From assembly GCA_024637225.1 (NCBI GenBank), contig JAGXFP010000031.1:1-50240 (forward strand): 50,240 bases of DNA, given 5' to 3'. Every line of letters starts with the position of its first letter. The stretch's first letter is position 1. The notes under the pieces were generated by a model. That model ran no database searches and was not told the DNA's origin. It saw only the letters and a program-made list of their open reading frames with translations. Shown here piece after piece: positions 26,890 to 34,853 of the stretch. This stretch comes from Desulfobacterales bacterium. GTDB taxonomy: Bacteria; Desulfobacterota; Desulfobulbia; Desulfobulbales; JAGXFP01. A program made the position numbers and the translations under genes.

Positions 26890-28761
26890 TCAGACATCGG
26901 ACCGCAGGGACAACCGACACTCCCCGCCGTCAAAAACAGCGCCGGCGGCGGGTTCCTGCTCGACAATCCGTCCCGAACCGACGACTGTGACCTTGACTCC
27001 GAAAGTCTGTAGAACCCGCAAACCCTTGCGCAGGCTCAAACCATGCAGATCGGGCATCACCTCGGGCCGTTTAACTTCAGGATCGGTGTTAACCGCTGCC
27101 GCGACCAGATGATCATAGGCCTGCGAACCGAGCCAGGTTTCGAATATCCGCTTTTCCCCGGCCGCCATGACCTCGGGGGAAGGCGGATCAACCTGCTCGA
27201 TCGCCAAAGCGGCCATCCTGCCGATAACGTCCTCGCCAAGGTTTCGCATCAAGGTTTTTTTATCGGCTTCGACCACCGCCCCATCAAGGGCAACCAGCAG
27301 GGCCACTCCGTCCTGTCCGGGAGTAAAGCCGATCAGCACCGTCCGAAATCTCGACTCGGGCTCTTCAACGGATTCCTCCGCGCCTTCCCTTGCCTCGCTT
27401 AGCCTCCCGGCTGGCCTCATACTTTCGAGAAAAATCGCTTCGGGTCCGGAGCGGGAAGCTTCCGCCAATAATCCGACTATTCCCCGGCTGGTCCGCTCCC
27501 CGATCAATTTCCCCTGAGGTTCGGGCCGAGCGATCGAGGTGCGGCGGCCGGAAGAGGGATCAACAACCGCCTCCCCGACATATGGGGTGATTCCCCTGCC
27601 GCCGTTGACCAGCACCGCAAATGCGCTTAACAGGTTGAGCGGCGTAGTCCTGCCGGTCTCTTGCGATCCCGCGACCGTTTCCGGCAGATCGATGCCGCTT
27701 TTACCGAAGAGGCCCAGCTCCGCGAGCAGAGCAACTTGTTCCCCCCCGGCCGTCGCGGCTTGCCGCCACCCCTTGAATTCGGGGGAGAGCAGCTCAGCGC
27801 CCCGTTCTTCAAACCACTCGCCGGAACGCGCCTCCTTGGCCCGGCTCTCCAGGAGCAACTCAATTTTCAGGGAGGACAACCGGTCCCGATTGTCATCACC
27901 ACCGGCCATTTCCCGGGCGGCGGCCAGTCCGAAAAGTGACGAAAAGCCGCCCAATTCGATACCGCCGTTAACTGCCCGGTTAAGCCGGCCGTTCTGACCG
28001 GCATCCCAATATGAGTTCGGATCATAATCGGGGAAGGCGACCATGGCCAGCACCGCCCCAGTTTTATAGTTCATCACGATACCGGTGCCGGTCACCGCCC
28101 CGGTTTTAGCCATTAGGCCGTCAAGCCCCTCGGCCAGCAACTCCTGGATCCGCAAGTCTAGAGTGAGCTGAAGGTGCCCGCCCCCGGCCGCCCCCCCGGA
28201 ACCGCGCCGGAGGATATGATCGAAATTAAGCTCCACTCCGGCCAGGCCGTTATTCTCCTCCACGAAACCAACCACATGAGCGCCGCTCCTGCGCGCCGGG
28301 TAAAAGCGCTGGGATTCCTCTATCGCGTAAATTCCGGCTAAATCTTTCTGCAGAACGGTTCGCGCTCTTTCTTCCGGCAAGCGCCGCCCCAGCCAGACAA
28401 AACTTCGTTCCGATTTAAGCCTGCGGCCAAGCTCCACCGGATCAAGCCCCAATCTCTCTCCCACAAAAGCCGCGGTTCCATCGATATCTTCTATCTCCAG
28501 GGGCCGGGCATACAGGGACTTCATCATGAAACTTACCGCCAGTTCCCGGTAACCACGATCATATATAGTACTTCGCCGGGAAATATCCAAGACCGATTCG
28601 GGATCATTGCCCCTTTGCTGATCTGTTAAGCCGACCGGCGGCTCCTTGGAAAACCAGGCGCCGGTTAACGGAACCAGAACTGCCGTGACCAGCAGAACCA
28701 GGAAGGCCGCGACGAGTTTTGGCAGTTTCTTTTTTGTAGTCCTGCGGGCAGACCTTCTCAT
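26890..28761 (-). CDS. ftsI: FtsI/PBP3-like protein with degenerate transpeptidase site (predicted inactive)
   Basis: A 623-residue protein in the normal ftsI position. It has one N-terminal membrane segment (about 14-36), a PBP dimer domain (to about residue 185, including NNGLAGVELNFD), a transpeptidase-like domain (about 195-520) and a C-terminal PASTA domain (about 565-623). The three catalytic motifs are not there. Where class B PBPs have EPGSTFKPF, this protein has ELGGFSSLF (269-277), so the nucleophile Ser aligns with Gly272 and the SxxK Lys with Ser275. No SxN is found before LFGKSGIDLP (the region reads TAGGEQ, 337-342). The KTG box reads RLS (453-455). The frame is otherwise complete and fold-defining segments are kept, so it looks selected rather than decaying. 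I predict a structural or regulatory pseudo-enzyme. Confidence 0.88.
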   Translation of the reverse strand: MRRSARRTTKKKLPKLVAAFLVLLVTAVLVPLTGAWFSKEPPVGLTDQQRGNDPESVLDISRRSTIYDRGYRELAVSFMMKSLYARPLEIEDIDGTAAFVGERLGLDPVELGRRLKSERSFVWLGRRLPEERARTVLQKDLAGIYAIEESQRFYPARRSGAHVVGFVEENNGLAGVELNFDHILRRGSGGAAGGGHLQLTLDLRIQELLAEGLDGLMAKTGAVTGTGIVMNYKTGAVLAMVAFPDYDPNSYWDAGQNGRLNRAVNGGIELGGFSSLFGLAAAREMAGGDDNRDRLSSLKIELLLESRAKEARSGEWFEERGAELLSPEFKGWRQAATAGGEQVALLAELGLFGKSGIDLPETVAGSQETGRTTPLNLLSAFAVLVNGGRGITPYVGEAVVDPSSGRRTSIARPEPQGKLIGERTSRGIVGLLAEASRSGPEAIFLESMRPAGRLSEAREGAEESVEEPESRFRTVLIGFTPGQDGVALLVALDGAVVEADKKTLMRNLGEDVIGRMAALAIEQVDPPSPEVMAAGEKRIFETWLGSQAYDHLVAAAVNTDPEVKRPEVMPDLHGLSLRKGLRVLQTFGVKVTVVGSGRIVEQEPAAGAVFDGGECRLSLRSDV

Positions 28762-28769
28762 CCATGAGC

Positions 28770-29078
28770 CTATGGTTTTCTGATCTGTTCATCGGTCGGC
28801 GGGAAAAGTCCCAGCACCGCCGCTTTTTTGACGATGTTCTCCCGGGAGAGCAGAAAATCGCGTCTGGCCGTCAACTCGCGATTAGTCTCCGTCTCGGCGA
28901 CAAACTCCTGCCGGTTGCGGGAGAGCTCACCGAGATCACTATCGATTCTCCAGACAAACCAGACACTGGTCACAATCCCGGCCACCATTATCATGAGCAT
29001 CGGCACCCCGATCCGCCAAGGCAAACCGTCGCCGGCTCCGGGCGCCCTCATCCTGGCTCGGGGTCTGGGCCGGTTCAT
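28770..29078 (-). CDS. ftsL: FtsL-like septum formation protein
   Basis: A 102-residue bitopic protein. A basic N-terminus of about 20 residues, one hydrophobic segment (about 24-43) and a heptad-like coiled coil (about 45-95, ending ILVKKAAVLGLF-like) match the FtsL/DivIC type. It sits between rsmH and ftsI, where ftsL is expected, and ends eight bases before the ftsI start. Sequence similarity in this family is low, so the call rests mainly on topology and position. It probably recruits FtsI with FtsB and FtsQ. Confidence 0.8.
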   Translation of the reverse strand: MNRPRPRARMRAPGAGDGLPWRIGVPMLMIMVAGIVTSVWFVWRIDSDLGELSRNRQEFVAETETNRELTARRDFLLSRENIVKKAAVLGLFPPTDEQIRKP

Positions 29079-29165
29079 TCCGCGTAACCGTTCATCGGTG
29101 CGGTCACCAAAGCACCAAAAACCGCCGGACTGTAACCGATCATCAGTGTGGCAGATTTGGACAAG

Positions 29166-29213
29166 CGGACCGGAGCCGCGTACCTCGTGTACGTAAGCCG
29201 GGCCGATCGTCCG
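29166..29213. repeat. Palindromic repeat with CGTAC/GTACG core, copy 2
   Basis: Outer arms CGGAC and GTCCG enclose CGTAC (29179-29183) and GTACG (29189-29193). It lies in the 157-base gap between rsmH and ftsL. Its centre is nearly the same as that at 9184-9227. It may act as an mRNA structure within the dcw transcript. Confidence 0.45.
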
Positions 29214-29235
29214 AAGATGCGGTGCTGCTGAACGG

Positions 29236-30153
29236 TTACCATTCCGCCACCCGTTCGGCGACTCTCATCTTGGCGCTTCTGGCTCGTGGGTTTATTTGAC
29301 ATTCTTCCTCTCCCGGCCGCAGGGGCCGCCTGGTAATGACCTCAAGTCGCCGGTCTTCGGCAAAAGCGCGCTTGACCAGGCGGTCTTCCAGGGAATGAAA
29401 TGAAATTACACAAATACGGCCGCCCGGCTTTAAAAGTTCACCGCCGGCACTAAGGATCTTTACCAGATTATCCAGTTCTCGATTTACCGCGATACGCAGG
29501 GCCTGGAAGACCTTGGTGGCCACATGAATTCTGCGTGGATGAAAGCGTTTGGGGATCGCCCGCGAAACGGTGTCAACCAACTGATCGGTGGTCTTGAATG
29601 GCTGCCTGCCCCGGTCCTCCACCACCATTGAGGCAATGGGCCGGGCCTGCCTCTCTTCACCGAAATAATAAAACATATCCGCCAGTTCATCCCGGGAGAG
29701 TTTGTTGAGAAGATCGGCCGCCGTTTCGGAGGAGCGATCATCCATCCGCATATCAAGGGGCTCGCTGCCCCGGAAACTGAAGCCCCTCTCGCCACCGTCC
29801 AGCTGCAGGGAGGAAAGTCCCAAATCAAGAAGAATGCCATCGACTGCGGCGATGCCGAGACCGTCGAGGACCTGCGGAAGCTCGGCAAAGTTATTTCTTA
29901 CACAGACCGCCCGTGCGCCGAAATCGGCCAGATTAGCGCGGGCGAGGGCAAGGGCGCGGTCATCCCAGTCAAGACCGATAAGTTTGCCGGCAGGAGCGCT
30001 TTTTGCAAGAATTGCCCCGGCATGGCCGCCCAGTCCGAGGTTGCCGTCGACATAGACCCCGTCGCTGCGCGGTTGCAGGAACTCCAGAACCTCTTCGAGG
30101 AGAACCGGGACATGAATGCCGCCGGAATCGACTGGGCTGCCAGGATCGCTCAA
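29236..30153 (-). CDS. rsmH: 16S rRNA (cytosine-1402-N4)-methyltransferase
   Basis: A 305-residue SAM-dependent methyltransferase (formerly MraW) acting on C1402 of 16S rRNA. HVPVLLEEVLEFL at the N-terminus, the SAM-binding GNLGLGGHAGAIL, and DLGLSSLQLD are family marks. The only start codon in reach is TTG at 30153, which overlaps the mraZ stop as TTGA; GGAG lies 11 bases upstream. An ATT start twelve codons in cannot be excluded. It is the second gene of the dcw cluster. Confidence 0.96.
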   Translation of the reverse strand: MSDPGSPVDSGGIHVPVLLEEVLEFLQPRSDGVYVDGNLGLGGHAGAILAKSAPAGKLIGLDWDDRALALARANLADFGARAVCVRNNFAELPQVLDGLGIAAVDGILLDLGLSSLQLDGGERGFSFRGSEPLDMRMDDRSSETAADLLNKLSRDELADMFYYFGEERQARPIASMVVEDRGRQPFKTTDQLVDTVSRAIPKRFHPRRIHVATKVFQALRIAVNRELDNLVKILSAGGELLKPGGRICVISFHSLEDRLVKRAFAEDRRLEVITRRPLRPGEEECQINPRARSAKMRVAERVAEW

Positions 30154-30629
30154 AACAGACCGATCTCCAGGAGATTAAGCTCGAAACTTCTGAAATCCTC
30201 GACGGATGGCTGGTTTTCGGTTTCCCAGGTTGTTTTGTCCCAGATTTCAAAATACGAGATCATGCCGCTGACCAGAATCTCCCTGGCGACGCCGCTGTCC
30301 GTCCGCATCTTGCCGGGCAGCAGGATTCTGCCCTGCTTATCGAGGGGGCACTCGACCACCCCGCCGACTACATAACGGACCATCTTGATGGTTTCCGGCT
30401 GCTTCTTGCTGGTGTCCAGCAGATTAAGTTCCAGCTTCTCCCATTGTGCCAGCGGATAGGCCTTGAGACAGTTCTGCCATGGAGAGACCATCAACAGGTT
30501 GTCCTTATAGCGCCGGCGGAGCACCTCCCGGAAACGCGTGGGAATATTGAGCCTGCCTTTGTCGTCCAGATTATGCTCGGAACGACCGCGGAAGTTATGC
30601 ACCGCCCCTCTGATCAACGCAGACTCCAT
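30150..30629 (-). CDS. mraZ: Transcriptional regulator MraZ
   Basis: About 159 residues with two SpoVT/AbrB-like MraZ domains; DDKGRLNIPTRFRE and DKQGRILLPGKMR are the two family repeats. MraZ binds direct repeats upstream of its own gene and adjusts dcw expression. Here two perfect 10-bp direct repeats lie between the promoter and this start, strongly suggesting autoregulation. The ATG at 30629 is chosen; a GTG one codon earlier is also possible (AAGGGG lies upstream of both). Confidence 0.96.
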   Translation of the reverse strand: MESALIRGAVHNFRGRSEHNLDDKGRLNIPTRFREVLRRRYKDNLLMVSPWQNCLKAYPLAQWEKLELNLLDTSKKQPETIKMVRYVVGGVVECPLDKQGRILLPGKMRTDSGVAREILVSGMISYFEIWDKTTWETENQPSVEDFRSFELNLLEIGLF

Positions 30630-30652
30630 CACTAAAAACCCCTTGATTCCCT

Positions 30653-30672
30653 TTTACACCACTTTACACCAC
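30653..30672 (-). promoter_or_regulatory. Predicted MraZ operator: two tandem 10-bp repeats
   Basis: The plus strand reads TTTACACCAC twice in tandem (30653-30662 and 30663-30672), giving GTGGTGTAAA repeats on the mraZ strand. A third partial GTGG-like box precedes them. The 10-bp spacing equals one helical turn, as in known MraZ boxes. The repeats begin about 4 bases past the predicted transcription start, a typical repressor position. Confidence 0.7.
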
Positions 30673-30682
30673 CATAGTTAAT

Positions 30683-30712
30683 TGTATAAAGAACCGCAAC
30701 GTTTACTGTCAA
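30683..30712 (-). promoter_or_regulatory. Sigma70-type promoter of the dcw cluster
   Basis: On the minus strand TTGACA (30707-30712) is followed after 18 bases by TATACA (30683-30688). The expected transcript start is near 30676, immediately before the MraZ repeats. Confidence 0.7.
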
Positions 30713-30744
30713 GGAAAAAATTCACTGCTTCAACGGTTTTCTTC

Positions 30745-30773
30745 TTGCTAAGATCCCTGATTTCCGATAATAT
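30745..30773 (+). promoter_or_regulatory. Probable promoter of bipA
   Basis: TTGCTA (30745-30750) and TAATAT (30768-30773) are 17 bases apart, about 40 bases before the bipA ATG. It diverges from the dcw promoter, with about 30 bases between the two -35 boxes. Confidence 0.5.
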
Positions 30774-30814
30774 AACCGGTTCTTTATCAGATTAATCCCT
30801 ACTTCAGAGAATTC

Positions 30815-32611
30815 ATGAACCAAGACAAGATTCGAAACGTAGCCATCATCGCCCACGTCGATCATGGCAAGACCACCCTGGTAGATCAGCTCTTCAAGCA
30901 AAGCGGCATGTTCCGCGACAACCAGGAGGTCGCCGAGCGGCTGATGGACTCCATGGATCTGGAGCGGGAGAGGGGCATCACTATCGCTTCCAAGAATGGC
31001 TCCTATAACTATAAAGGTCACCTGATCAACATCATCGACACCCCAGGCCACGCCGACTTCGGCGGCCAGGTGGAGCGGGTTCTGCGGATGGCCGACGGCT
31101 GCCTGCTTCTGGTCGACGCCCAGGAAGGACCTATGCCCCAGACCTATTTCGTCCTCAAAAAGGCCCTGGCCAACAACCTGCCGATCATCGTGGTGATCAA
31201 CAAGATCGACAAACCCGCGGCCCGCTGCGAATGGGTAGTCGATCAGGTCTTCGACCTTTTCGTCAAGCTGAATGCCCCGGACGAACTTCTCGACTTCCCG
31301 GTGATTTACGCCTCGGCCAAGGAAGGCTACGCCTTAAAAGTGATGGGCGACAGCCCCGAGGACATGCGGCCGATTTCGGACATGATTATCGAGCACGTCC
31401 CCGCCCCGGTCGGTTCGGCCGACGCCCCCCTGCAGATGCAGGTCAACAGTATCGAATACTCACCCTACCTGGGCCGGATGGGGGTCGGCAAAGTGGTTAA
31501 CGGCACCCTTAAAGTCAACGAGAACATCGTGGTCGCCAAGCGGGACGGCTCGCTCACCCCGGTGCGGATCTCCAAGATCTTCCGTTTCGAGTGCGACCAG
31601 AAGGTGCCGACCGACCAGGCCGGGGTCGGCGAGATCATCGCGGTGGCCGGCACCGAGGAAATCACGGTCGGGGTCACCTTCACCGATCCCAACGACCCGC
31701 GGCCCTTGCCGCTGATCGACATCGACCCCCCGACCCTGTCGATGAACTTCATCCCCAACGACTCGCCCTTTGCCGGGCTTGAAGGAAAGTTCGTCACCTC
31801 CCGCCACCTGGAGGCGCGGCTCAGCAAGGAGACCCTCTCCGATGTCGCCCTGAGGGTCGAGCCGCTTACCGACGCGGTCGGCTACCGGGTTTCCGGGCGG
31901 GGCGAGCTGCATCTGTCTATCCTGATCGAGAAGATGCGCCGGGAAGGCTACGAGTTTCAGATCACAAGGCCGGAAGTCATCATGAAGACGGAGAACGGCC
32001 AACTCCTCGAACCATACGAGGAACTGACCATCGATGTGGATGAGGAGTACAAGGGCGCGGTTATCGAAAAACTGGGCAACCTGAAGGGCCAGATGATCGA
32101 CATGACCCAGGATCGTGGCATGGCCAGGCTGGTTTACAAGATCCCGACCCGGGCCCTGCTGGGATTCCGTTCTGAATTCATGACCGACACCAAGGGCATG
32201 GGCATCATGAACTATGTCTTCGCCGAATATGCTCCCCACGCCGGCGAAATCACCAACCGGGTGAACGGGGTGCTCATGTCCATGGAGGACTGCACCACCG
32301 TGGCCTTCGCCCTCTTCAATCTCCAGGAGCGCGGCCGCCTGTTCCTCGGCGCCGGCGAAAGGGTCTACAAGGGCCAGATCATCGGCGAAAACTCCCGGAA
32401 TAGCGACATGGTGGTCAACCCCGCCAAGGGCAAGAAACTGACCAACATGCGGGCCTCCGGCACCGACGAGAACGTGGTCCTGACCCCGCCGGTGCGTATG
32501 AGCCTCGAAGACTGCATCGCCTTTATCAACGACGATGAACTGGTCGAGGTGACCCCGGAATCAATCCGGCTGCGGAAGAAAGGGGAAAACAAGTTCAAGA
32601 AGCGCGGTTAA
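30815..32611 (+). CDS. bipA: GTP-binding protein TypA/BipA
   Basis: A 598-residue translational GTPase involved in ribosome assembly and stress adaptation. The G1 motif [29 protein letters not shown] and NKIDKP are all present. Domains III and V (EF-G-like) and the BipA-specific C-terminal domain ([19 protein letters not shown]) follow. Length is typical. It is transcribed divergently from mraZ and is not part of an operon. Confidence 0.97.
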   Translation: MNQDKIRNVAIIAHVDHGKTTLVDQLFKQSGMFRDNQEVAERLMDSMDLERERGITIASKNGSYNYKGHLINIIDTPGHADFGGQVERVLRMADGCLLLVDAQEGPMPQTYFVLKKALANNLPIIVVINKIDKPAARCEWVVDQVFDLFVKLNAPDELLDFPVIYASAKEGYALKVMGDSPEDMRPISDMIIEHVPAPVGSADAPLQMQVNSIEYSPYLGRMGVGKVVNGTLKVNENIVVAKRDGSLTPVRISKIFRFECDQKVPTDQAGVGEIIAVAGTEEITVGVTFTDPNDPRPLPLIDIDPPTLSMNFIPNDSPFAGLEGKFVTSRHLEARLSKETLSDVALRVEPLTDAVGYRVSGRGELHLSILIEKMRREGYEFQITRPEVIMKTENGQLLEPYEELTIDVDEEYKGAVIEKLGNLKGQMIDMTQDRGMARLVYKIPTRALLGFRSEFMTDTKGMGIMNYVFAEYAPHAGEITNRVNGVLMSMEDCTTVAFALFNLQERGRLFLGAGERVYKGQIIGENSRNSDMVVNPAKGKKLTNMRASGTDENVVLTPPVRMSLEDCIAFINDDELVEVTPESIRLRKKGENKFKKRG

Positions 32612-32629
32612 CCACCCGGTCGACCTCGC

Positions 32630-32669
32630 GTTCGCGGCTGAATCTTCTCAGCAGGCTTCAGCCGCGAAC
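32630..32669 (+). terminator. Stem-loop after bipA
   Basis: A perfect 13-bp inverted repeat (GTTCGCGGCTGAA and TTCAGCCGCGAAC) with a 14-base loop begins 19 bases past the bipA stop. No T-run follows, so it is either a weak terminator or a 3'-end stabilising structure. Confidence 0.5.
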
Positions 32670-32736
32670 AATCTCGGACAACCTCCGGTTAAATTCGCGG
32701 CCAAGCCGCTTCTACAGATATTCCAGCGATATCATC

Positions 32737-33477
32737 TTACCGCCGATCTTTCCTCCGCCCTACGCCAACACCCAAACCTGTTTTTTTGAATCCGGAAGAA
32801 CCGAAGCTCTTTTTAGCGATATAGACCACATGCCGCCGCCCGCCCCTCCCAGGGCTCTGGCGATTGACCGCGAAGCCCGCCCCCTGTAAGCGTTTTTCAA
32901 AGGCCCGGTCCGGAAACTCTGACCAGACCGCGAACACCCCGCCGGGCTTCAGGGCGGCACGACTCAGGGCCAGGGCGCCATCGCCGTAGAGATACTCACC
33001 CTCCTGATTTCCCTCGTAGGGTCCTTCGTACAGATCGAGGATGATGGCGTCGAAACCGCGGTCCTCACCCTGCCGGGCGGCTGCACCGATCAGCGAAGCG
33101 ACGTCGTCGATCACCACCGTGACCCGGGGATCGGCGACGGCCCCGCCGGTAAGCGCCGCAAGCGGCCCCCGGCACCACTCGACCACCACCGGTGTCAACT
33201 CGGCCACCGTGACCTCAGCGTCCGGGGGCAGATTGTCAAGGGCCGCCTTCAGGGTAAACCCCATCCCCAGCCCGCCGACCAGCACCCGGGGCTTCTTTTT
33301 ATTCTTGAACGGCGCACAAGCCAGTTCGGCTAGGACGACCTCCGACATATTGGCCGAGGAGTTCATCAGCACCCGGTTGTCGATAGTGATCAGGAAATCC
33401 TCCTCCCCGCGCCGGCGCAGCACAAGAAGTCCTTCCTCGATTTCAATACTGTCCACAACCTGCCATGGTTTTGCCAT
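32737..33477 (-). CDS. Spermidine-synthase-like methyltransferase-fold protein
   Basis: A 246-residue protein with a Rossmann-type SAM-binding core (VLVGGLGMGFTLKAAL, VAELTPVVVEW, DAIILDLYEGPY) like that of the spermine/spermidine synthase family. The N-terminal beta region (VDSIEIEEGLLVLRRR) resembles that of aminopropyltransferases. The last 20 residues are basic and low in complexity. The acidic catalytic pattern is incomplete by eye, so it may be a methyltransferase of this fold rather than a true spermidine synthase. GAGGA lies 6-7 bases before the ATG. It stands convergent to bipA. Confidence 0.75.
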   Translation of the reverse strand: MAKPWQVVDSIEIEEGLLVLRRRGEEDFLITIDNRVLMNSSANMSEVVLAELACAPFKNKKKPRVLVGGLGMGFTLKAALDNLPPDAEVTVAELTPVVVEWCRGPLAALTGGAVADPRVTVVIDDVASLIGAAARQGEDRGFDAIILDLYEGPYEGNQEGEYLYGDGALALSRAALKPGGVFAVWSEFPDRAFEKRLQGAGFAVNRQSPGRGGRRHVVYIAKKSFGSSGFKKTGLGVGVGRRKDRR

Positions 33478-33991
33478 TCATGTCCTCAATTCATCTTCAT
33501 CCAAAATTCATTGGAAACCAGTAGACAAAAATGCCGAACCGATGACCTGTTAAACCAGCCGGGGAACCGGTAAAAAATAAAGCGGCGCTCCAGCCTAAGC
33601 CAGACCCCTTGCGATGGAAGAAGCAAAAAGCTACCCCTTCCCGGCCCGGCACAACCCAGACCTCGCCCCGGTGCCCCGCAAAATCTCAATAAGCTCATCT
33701 CCACTTTCCGGGTTGGAGATTTATATGTAATAACAACATATTATACGTACAGCCCCAGAGGTCTTTCGTCATTCCGGCATGTTTTTAGTGCTTTCACTAT
33801 ATACTGGACCCCGGCTCAAAACTTGCCGGGGTGACGGAGACGTGAAATTGAAACACATAGGTAGCAACAAATTAGTTCGTTATCACAACATAATAAGTCA
33901 ACCCGGAAAGTTGAGGCTCATATTTACCTTTGAGTTCACCGCTGAAGGCATTCCTGCCCCTGTTTTGGCTCCTTTCTTATAGGAAGCGGCT
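33478..33991. other. Gene-free stretch with one palindromic repeat
   Basis: 514 bases without a convincing gene. A 72-codon minus-strand frame at 33486-33704 has no ribosome site and an unusual composition. The only recognisable structure is the inverted repeat at 33767-33836. Confidence 0.5.
33767..33836. repeat. Dispersed palindromic repeat with CGTCA...CCGGCA ends
   Basis: CGTCATTCCGGCA at the left and TGCCGGGGTGACG at the right form imperfect inverted ends (11 of 13) around about 44 bases. The pattern CGTCATTCCGGC...GGGGTGACG resembles intergenic repeats common in proteobacterial genomes. Only one copy is in this window. Confidence 0.5.
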
Positions 33992-34366
33992 TCAGTCGCG
34001 CTTAATCCGGACCTTCCTGGTTAATAACCGGCCGTAGATGGCCAGATTGACCACCACGACCAGGGTTCCCAGGACTATCTGCACCTCCCGGGTCAGTTCA
34101 CCCGGATAGAGCAGGGGCAGCAGATAGTGTTCGATGAAACCGCCTGGGTATCCCTCCTGCCCTGCCGACCGGCGCAGATAGTTCTCCAAGGGGGTGAGGG
34201 GGCAGAACCAGCCCAGGTATTCAACCGCCGCTCCCCAGATGACCGCCGGGAGATGGAGCCAGGCGAGCCGGGGCCGCCTGAAAACCAAAAAGCCGCCGAG
34301 CACCACAAAGCAGACAAAAGCGAAGTGGAGCACCAGCACCAGATTTGCGGCCAGCCAATAAGCCAT
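33992..34366 (-). CDS. DUF2784 family membrane protein
   Basis: A 124-residue membrane protein with three to four hydrophobic segments (about 3-25, 38-52, 85-112). HFAFVCFVVLGG and the conserved GWFCPLTPLENYLR identify the DUF2784 family, whose function is unknown. It has no obvious operon partner. Confidence 0.85.
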   Translation of the reverse strand: MAYWLAANLVLVLHFAFVCFVVLGGFLVFRRPRLAWLHLPAVIWGAAVEYLGWFCPLTPLENYLRRSAGQEGYPGGFIEHYLLPLLYPGELTREVQIVLGTLVVVVNLAIYGRLLTRKVRIKRD

Positions 34367-34473
34367 ATGAATTTTACCTCATCGAACCGGGCGGTCTGGG
34401 ATGCCCGGTCCCTGAAAAATCAAGAACTTAACTGGTGAATTCAAATTGTCAGCAAAATGCTTTTGCTACCGCC

Positions 34474-34656
34474 TTATTTATGCCTTGAAAAAAGGTAGTA
34501 GAGAAACGAACCGAGGCAAAACAGACCGATAGCGCCCGCCACCCCGGCAAACGACAACTTACTGACGGAATCCCTTTCCAAAAATTCCAAGCCGATCAGT
34601 AAACCGGCGCAGGTGGTTCCCACCACCAGAAAGACCTCGGCAATTATTTTATTCAT
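34474..34656 (-). CDS. Small hypothetical membrane protein
   Basis: 60 residues with two hydrophobic segments (about 5-23 and 35-55) and a basic end (FSRHK). An AAGGGA stretch lies directly next to the ATG, a little too close for a good ribosome site. I do not recognise a family. The membrane topology makes a real gene plausible, but a chance frame cannot be excluded. Confidence 0.4.
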   Translation of the reverse strand: MNKIIAEVFLVVGTTCAGLLIGLEFLERDSVSKLSFAGVAGAIGLFCLGSFLYYLFSRHK

Positions 34657-34760
34657 TCCCTTCCCAATTTATCATAAAAGAACAGTCCCCAAGGCCGGCT
34701 AACCCGTAAACCATAAATTTTCTCAAGATTGCAAAGGGATTTTGGGGGCCGACAAGGTCA

Positions 34761-34793
34761 GACTTCACAGAGCAGCGCTCTGTAACGGAAGTC
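34761..34793 (-). terminator. Stem-loop downstream of the DUF3365 gene
   Basis: ACAGAGC-AGC-GCTCTGT (7-bp perfect stem) is extended by GACTTC and GAAGTC across a small bulge. It lies about 60 bases past the stop of the DUF3365 gene. There is no T-run, so termination is uncertain. Confidence 0.4.
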
Positions 34794-34853
34794 GCAACGC
34801 AGTTGGCACATAAAATAACGAGCAAGATGCGATAGTTTAGGGGTTACGGATAC

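Noticed and set aside
26890..28761. ftsI as a pseudogene
   Set aside because: The frame is full length with intact anchor, dimer and PASTA domains and no stop or frameshift; motif loss by selection or relaxed catalysis fits better than decay.
33486..33704. 72-codon minus-strand frame after the spermidine-synthase-like gene
   Set aside because: No ribosome site, odd composition and no recognisable family.
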